Positions 7,065 to 9,351 of a stretch of DNA of 9,351 nt are shown piece by piece. Numbering within the stretch: the stretch's first letter is position 1; each line of letters begins with the position of its first letter. The DNA is from Planctomycetota bacterium (GTDB lineage Bacteria > Planctomycetota > Phycisphaerae > WQYP01), in NCBI GenBank assembly GCA_021828925.1, contig JAJZCT010000087.1:1-9351 (forward strand), in the 5' to 3' direction. The translations under genes and the position numbers were made by a program. A model generated the notes under the pieces. That model ran no database searches and had not been told where the DNA came from. It worked only from the letters and a program-made list of their open reading frames with translations.

Positions 7065-7319
7065 TCAGACGCACGCTTCCTGCAGAGCCAGCTCATTGAT
7101 TGGAGCCTGCGCCAAGAGCGTGAGTTTTTTATCGCATTGCTCCTCTTCCTTTAACGTCAGTTGCAGAAGATCCGCGGTTGATTCGTCCCGCAGCAGCAAC
7201 GCAAACGCCCGGACCGTGCCATAAGCCGCCATTTCGTAATGCTCAATTCTCTCAGCGGCGGCAATAAGGCCTGCGGCGCGGTCTCTCATTGCCAACGGTT
7301 GCAAACCGCTCGTCAACAC
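7065..7319 (-). pseudogene. Truncated YciE/YciF-type (DUF892) ferritin-like protein
   Basis: The 84-codon frame encodes only the C-terminal half of a DUF892 protein: RDRAAGLIAAAERIEHYEMAAYGTVRAFA, then LTLKEEEQCDKKLTLLA. In the family, which is usually about 160-190 residues, this is the pair of helices holding the second half of the diiron-like site (E..HYE and EEE...D). The first two helices are missing. In-frame reading upstream meets a stop at about 7365, and the preceding sequence in other frames does not resemble the missing half. The only start is a GTG at 7319 with no evident ribosome binding site. I read it as a remnant cut by deletion or insertion; expression of a half protein is possible because a strong terminator follows. 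Family members are stress-induced and often lie beside genes like those further right. Confidence 0.75.
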
Positions 7320-7558
7320 GGACCACTCCGGAAGGTCGAGCAGGCGACACTCCGGTGGATGTTATGCAAATGCGATGCCAAGATGTTAAAAGATCCCGAG
7401 TGCCCCTTCCACTGACGTGGTGCACTGGCTCATTTACGCTGAATTCTCCGCAATAACAGGCCCCGCACAGCCTGGGGCGCCCCGAATATTGGCGGGAGGT
7501 TTCACCCGCACTATCAGCCGGCCTCCGCCGACAAAACGACAACATCTGACATTATGCC

Positions 7559-7575
7559 TCGGACAAGTTGTCCGA
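7559..7575. promoter_or_regulatory. 17-bp perfect palindrome, candidate operator
   Basis: TCGGACAAGTTGTCCGA is a perfect palindrome around one base. Its core GGACAA-N-TTGTCC also occurs at 4813-4825. It lies 40 bp before a small frame at 7615. TTGTCC at 7568-7573 and TATGAA at 7592-7597, 18 bp apart, could serve as weak -35 and -10 boxes, so a bound protein would cover the promoter. Confidence 0.5.
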
Positions 7576-7583
7576 TGGGTACA

Positions 7584-7608
7584 CTTACCAGTATGAAAGA
7601 CTGGTAGG
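7584..7608 (+). promoter_or_regulatory. Hairpin overlapping a ribosome binding site
   Basis: TACCAGT (7586-7592) pairs with ACTGGTA (7600-7606) around a 7-base loop. A T-G and a C-G pair extend it to 7584-7608, taking in the first bases of the AGGAG (7606-7610) that precedes ATG 7615. If transcribed from further upstream, it could mask the ribosome binding site. Confidence 0.4.
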
Positions 7609-7614
7609 AGAATT

Positions 7615-7749
7615 ATGCATCTCTATGAATGTCTGGGGGCACCCGAGCGGCGGCACACCGGTAGCGCAATAGTGGAGAACGCATTTGTAACATTCAGTCT
7701 ATGTTATCGATCAAAGCCGTCCCCTATTATTACCGCGCAGACTGTGTGA
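7615..7749 (+). CDS. Possible 44-aa peptide gene of unknown function
   Basis: ATG 7615 has AGGAG 4 bases upstream and opens a 44-codon frame ending in TGA at 7749. The product begins MHLYECLGAPERRHTG and ends KPSPIITAQTV; it has two Cys, no membrane segment and no recognised domain. The case for it is the ribosome binding site, the hairpin over that site and the palindrome just upstream, not the protein itself. The neighbourhood is debris-like, so a chance frame is quite possible. Confidence 0.3.
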   Translation: MHLYECLGAPERRHTGSAIVENAFVTFSLCYRSKPSPIITAQTV

Positions 7750-8108
7750 TCGTATGCTGACCCCGCAGAGCAGGTCTGGCTTTGTCCCTTCTCCAAGTTT
7801 TTTCGTGGCTGTCCCTCCTTATTAGCCGCATGACGCTTTTGTTCGCGGATAAGCGCCGCATTGGCCGTGTCAACTTGGCGTCCTCCGCCAGAATGTCGCG
7901 ATGATGGGACTGCGCGAGGCACGCTTAGGTACGCTGACACGGGAAAATGACAGAATTCTGAAAATATCGGCGCGGCACGCGAATTGCATTATTATTCATG
8001 CGGGGGCCACTTGCAATGCTTCTCTGGAATGTTGACATGAGTATGTCAACATGTGATGTTGCCAGGGGGCTGAAGGCCGCCGATGCCCGCTAAAAAGGAG
8101 TCGGTATC
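7750..8108. other. Non-coding stretch before the DUF3309 gene
   Basis: About 360 bp with no gene I can support. The minus-strand frame 7704-7940 gives a hydrophilic, unrecognised product without a ribosome binding site and overlaps the 7615 frame. The region ends with the 24-bp inverted repeat at 8029-8052. Confidence 0.4.
8029..8052. promoter_or_regulatory. 24-bp inverted repeat over a -35 box, candidate operator
   Basis: ATGTTGACAT (8029-8038) and ATGTCAACAT (8043-8052) are perfect 10-bp inverted arms around GAGT. The left arm contains a consensus -35 hexamer, TTGACA (8032-8037); a weak -10 (GATGTT, 8055-8060) lies 17 bp on. This is the layout of a repressor site covering the promoter of the DUF3309 gene, 57 bp downstream. 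Confidence 0.55.
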
Positions 8109-8273
8109 ATGGGATTGATTCTTCTGATTATTTTGGTTCTGTTGCTGGTGGGCGCTTTGCCGACGTGGGGATACAGCAACTCCTGGGGTTACGGCCCCGT
8201 CGGCGGTCTGGGATTTATCCTGCTGGTGGTGATCATACTGCTGCTGATGGGTGTGATTCCCGGCCGATTTTAA
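8109..8273 (+). CDS. DUF3309 family small membrane protein, 54 aa
   Basis: The 54-residue product has two hydrophobic helices, about residues 2-18 (LILLIILVLLLVGA) and 33-50 (LGFILLVVIILLLMG), joined by LPTWGYSNSWGYGPVGG. That loop, with LPTW, SWGYGP and GG, is the hallmark of DUF3309, a family of tiny inner-membrane proteins of unknown function found in many environmental bacteria, often near general stress genes. AAGGAG lies 8 bases before the ATG, and a candidate operator-promoter precedes it. Length is normal for the family. Gene callers commonly miss it because of its size. Confidence 0.85.
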   Translation: MGLILLIILVLLLVGALPTWGYSNSWGYGPVGGLGFILLVVIILLLMGVIPGRF

Positions 8274-8363
8274 TGTGTCCGTCGGCTCAATCACGCGTTG
8301 TAATATTGCGGTGCACCACAACATTACAAATCGTGCACGCCGGTGGGATATCTCAGGCATTTT

Positions 8364-8401
8364 ATCCGTGTGTTTAATTGGTTGTTGCCAATTACACGGA
8401 T
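8364..8401. repeat. Interrupted inverted repeat, 8+6 bp
   Basis: ATCCGTGT (8364-8371) and AATTGG (8376-8381) pair with CCAATT (8388-8393) and ACACGGAT (8394-8401), leaving a 4-base bulge and a 6-base loop. No T-run follows on either strand, so it is not a typical terminator. It lies between the DUF3309 gene and the surface-protein gene and may be part of the latter's leader. Confidence 0.6.
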
Positions 8402-8425
8402 GAGAGCCAGAAAAGCAATTACGTT

Positions 8426-8463
8426 GCGGAATATTCCGCCCCCGACGTGTTCACGTCGGGGGC
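8426..8463 (+). promoter_or_regulatory. Overlapping palindrome and 12-bp hairpin in the leader of the surface-protein gene
   Basis: GCGGAATATTCCGC (8426-8439) is a perfect palindrome. It shares its last two bases with a hairpin of 12 bp (GCCCCCGACGTG, 8438-8449, and its complement, 8452-8463) with a 2-base gap at the tip. The GC-rich hairpin ends 34 bp before the start codon, with an A-rich ribosome binding site region after it. Possible roles are mRNA stabilisation or translational control of an abundant secreted protein; attenuation is less likely without a T-run. Confidence 0.55.
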
Positions 8464-8497
8464 AGCATTCCAGAACGCAAAAAAAAGGAAAGCTCAG

Positions 8498-9166
8498 ATG
8501 AAGACTACTTATACAAAACTTGGAATGGCTCTGGCGGCTGCGGTCGCTTGTGCCGGGTTTATTTCCAGTTCCGGTCCGACCGCCCAAGCACAAATCGTAC
8601 TGACAGCGGCCAGCCCCGTGCCAACGGCCGGCTCCGTTGCCGGTACGTTTGATTACACCTATTATGTGGCGTTTGGTACTTCGGGAACTACCTTGCTCGG
8701 CGCAGGGTCCACCAATCAAGCCTTTGTCAGCCTGGACTTGGGTGGAACGGCCGCCCAACTGGTGTCTACTCCCACCTTTACGCTAAGCAACTCCGGAGTA
8801 ACCGGATCGTTTAGCGGCCCCGCGGATGCCACAACCGATGGTGGCACCTATAAGTGGGTGTATACGGGCGCAATGTTTGTTTCATCCGGTACGGAAGGTT
8901 TGGGGTTTATCACTGTGGTATCCTCTGACGCCAGCACGGTGAACAGCCCAACGCTGAATTACATGTCCCAGGCCGCCGACAATGTGACCATTTCCAATCC
9001 CAATGGCCAGACGGACCTCGTGCAGAAGCAGGTCAATGTGCCCTCTAACGCGATACCGGCCGGCGGTACTGCTCTTCCGCTTCCTGCGGCGTTTTGGCCC
9101 GGGCTTCTGACTCTGGCCGGTATGGCTGTGGTCGGTGGCCTGAAGTTTCGTCGTAATACGCTCTAA
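8498..9166 (+). CDS. Secreted surface protein with PEP-CTERM-type sorting tail
   Basis: The 222-residue product has a Sec signal peptide (MKTTYTKLGMALAAAVACAG, probable cleavage after AQA at residue 31). A Thr/Ser/Gly-rich body of predicted beta strands follows, with no catalytic motif. The tail (193-222) has the three-part sorting pattern: LPLPAAFWPG, then the hydrophobic LLTLAGMAVVGGL, then the basic KFRRNTL. This is a variant of the PEP-CTERM signal, in which an exosortase cuts and anchors the protein at the outer surface; no exosortase is in the window. The body is unrecognised and may be a matrix or biofilm protein. AAGGAAA precedes ATG 8498 by about 7 bases; the longer frame from 8378 reads through the leader hairpins and lacks a signal peptide. 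A terminator follows at 9221. Confidence 0.82.
   Translation: MKTTYTKLGMALAAAVACAGFISSSGPTAQAQIVLTAASPVPTAGSVAGTFDYTYYVAFGTSGTTLLGAGSTNQAFVSLDLGGTAAQLVSTPTFTLSNSGVTGSFSGPADATTDGGTYKWVYTGAMFVSSGTEGLGFITVVSSDASTVNSPTLNYMSQAADNVTISNPNGQTDLVQKQVNVPSNAIPAGGTALPLPAAFWPGLLTLAGMAVVGGLKFRRNTL
9095..9122. repeat. Left arm of a 28-bp near-perfect inverted repeat (partner 9324-9351)
   Basis: This stretch encodes FWPGLLTLAG of the sorting tail and matches the reverse complement of the last 28 bases of the window at 27 of 28 positions, the first 21 without a mismatch. The arms are 201 bp apart. Confidence 0.9.
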
Positions 9167-9220
9167 GTGAGTTTACGATGAATGAGTTCATTATGATGAA
9201 TCCATGATCTGACTTACATC

Positions 9221-9270
9221 AGCCGGGAATATCATTCCAAATGGTATTCTCGGCTTTTTCTCGGCTTTTT
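9221..9270 (+). terminator. Rho-independent terminator of the surface-protein gene
   Basis: A 14-bp stem with two G-T pairs (arms 9221-9234 and 9242-9255, loop TTCCAAA) runs directly into five T (9255-9259). An 11-base unit, CTCGGCTTTTT, is then duplicated in tandem (9249-9259 and 9260-9270), giving a second T-run. Confidence 0.88.
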
Positions 9271-9299
9271 CTTTGCTTTGTCAGCGCTTGGAGTATAGA

Positions 9300-9351
9300 A
9301 TGATAGAAGGTTGGGGCACAAGTTACCGGACAGAGTCAGAAGCCCGGGCCA
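9300..9351 (+). CDS. Possible start of a further gene (partial)
   Basis: ATG 9300 has GGAG 6 bases upstream and is open to the window edge for 17 codons (MIEGWGTSYRTESEARA). Nothing can be said of its function. More than half of it lies in the inverted repeat at the window edge, so it may be an artefact. Confidence 0.25.
   Translation, partial: MIEGWGTSYRTESEARA
9324..9351. repeat. Right arm of the 28-bp inverted repeat at the window edge
   Basis: The final 28 bases are the reverse complement of 9095-9122 with a single mismatch. On the minus strand they read WPGLLTLSG, so this could also be the tail of a convergent PEP-CTERM-type gene, but downstream codons do not continue the sorting tail. 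Together with the similar repeat at the left edge this points to a fold-back at sequence ends. Confidence 0.88.

Larger units (their letters stand above)
7320..7614. other. Debris-like stretch upstream of the DUF892 remnant
   Basis: No convincing gene. The minus-strand frame through 7252-7545 overlaps the DUF892 frame and has a low-complexity, Arg/Cys-rich product with no family likeness. The sequence around 7417-7470 (CCACTGACGTGGTGCACTGG, then TTTACGCTGAATTCTCCGC) has the look of an insertion-sequence end, which would fit the truncation, but no transposase or clear terminal repeat is seen. Confidence 0.35.

Noticed and set aside
7252..7545. Minus-strand 97-codon frame
   Set aside because: Arg/Cys-rich, unrecognised, and overlaps the DUF892 frame, which has clear family residues.
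7704..7940. Minus-strand 78-codon frame
   Set aside because: No ribosome binding site, no recognisable domain, and it overlaps the 7615-7749 frame.
8364..8401. Terminator for the DUF3309 gene
   Set aside because: The inverted repeat is interrupted and has no T-run on either strand.

Overview
The window looks like accessory or stress-response DNA from an environmental Gram-negative bacterium of moderate GC. An outer-membrane-type lipoprotein cytochrome and a C-terminal sorting tail of PEP-CTERM type (a PLPAAFWPG variant) support the Gram-negative call. That tail, together with the mix of small stress proteins, suggests Planctomycetota (Phycisphaerae-like) or an acid-tolerant proteobacterium. 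The sequence alone does not settle the phylum.

Layout from left to right. Positions 121-680 hold a Met-rich one-helix membrane miniprotein followed 11 bp later by a monoheme c-type cytochrome lipoprotein, both on the plus strand. Facing them on the minus strand are a P3A-type proton-pumping ATPase (707-3118), a ferritin-like protein split by a frameshift (3230-3876), and a glycine-zipper protein (4048-4590) with an intrinsic terminator after it. A plus-strand gene for a soluble diguanylate cyclase follows (4978-5895) and converges on a minus-strand DUF3494 ice-binding-like protein (5928-6641). Next come a strong minus-strand terminator and the C-terminal remnant of a YciE/YciF (DUF892) ferritin-like protein. 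A debris-like stretch follows, containing a possible 44-residue peptide gene behind a 17-bp palindrome. The right end has a DUF3309 membrane miniprotein (8109-8273) behind a 24-bp inverted repeat, a PEP-CTERM-type surface protein (8498-9166) behind a hairpin-rich leader and followed by a strong terminator, and possibly the first codons of another gene.

The shared theme is envelope and stress physiology: proton export, iron storage or oxidative protection, small membrane proteins, c-di-GMP signalling and secreted surface proteins. No single operon ties them together, and I do not see a clear new multi-gene system. The most useful observations are the ferritin split at a G-run with an ATGA overlap, a palindrome (GGACAA-N-TTGTCC) shared by two distant intergenic regions, several small genes too short for routine callers, and the fact that both window ends are short inverted copies of sequence 0.2-0.3 kb further in, which raises an assembly question.
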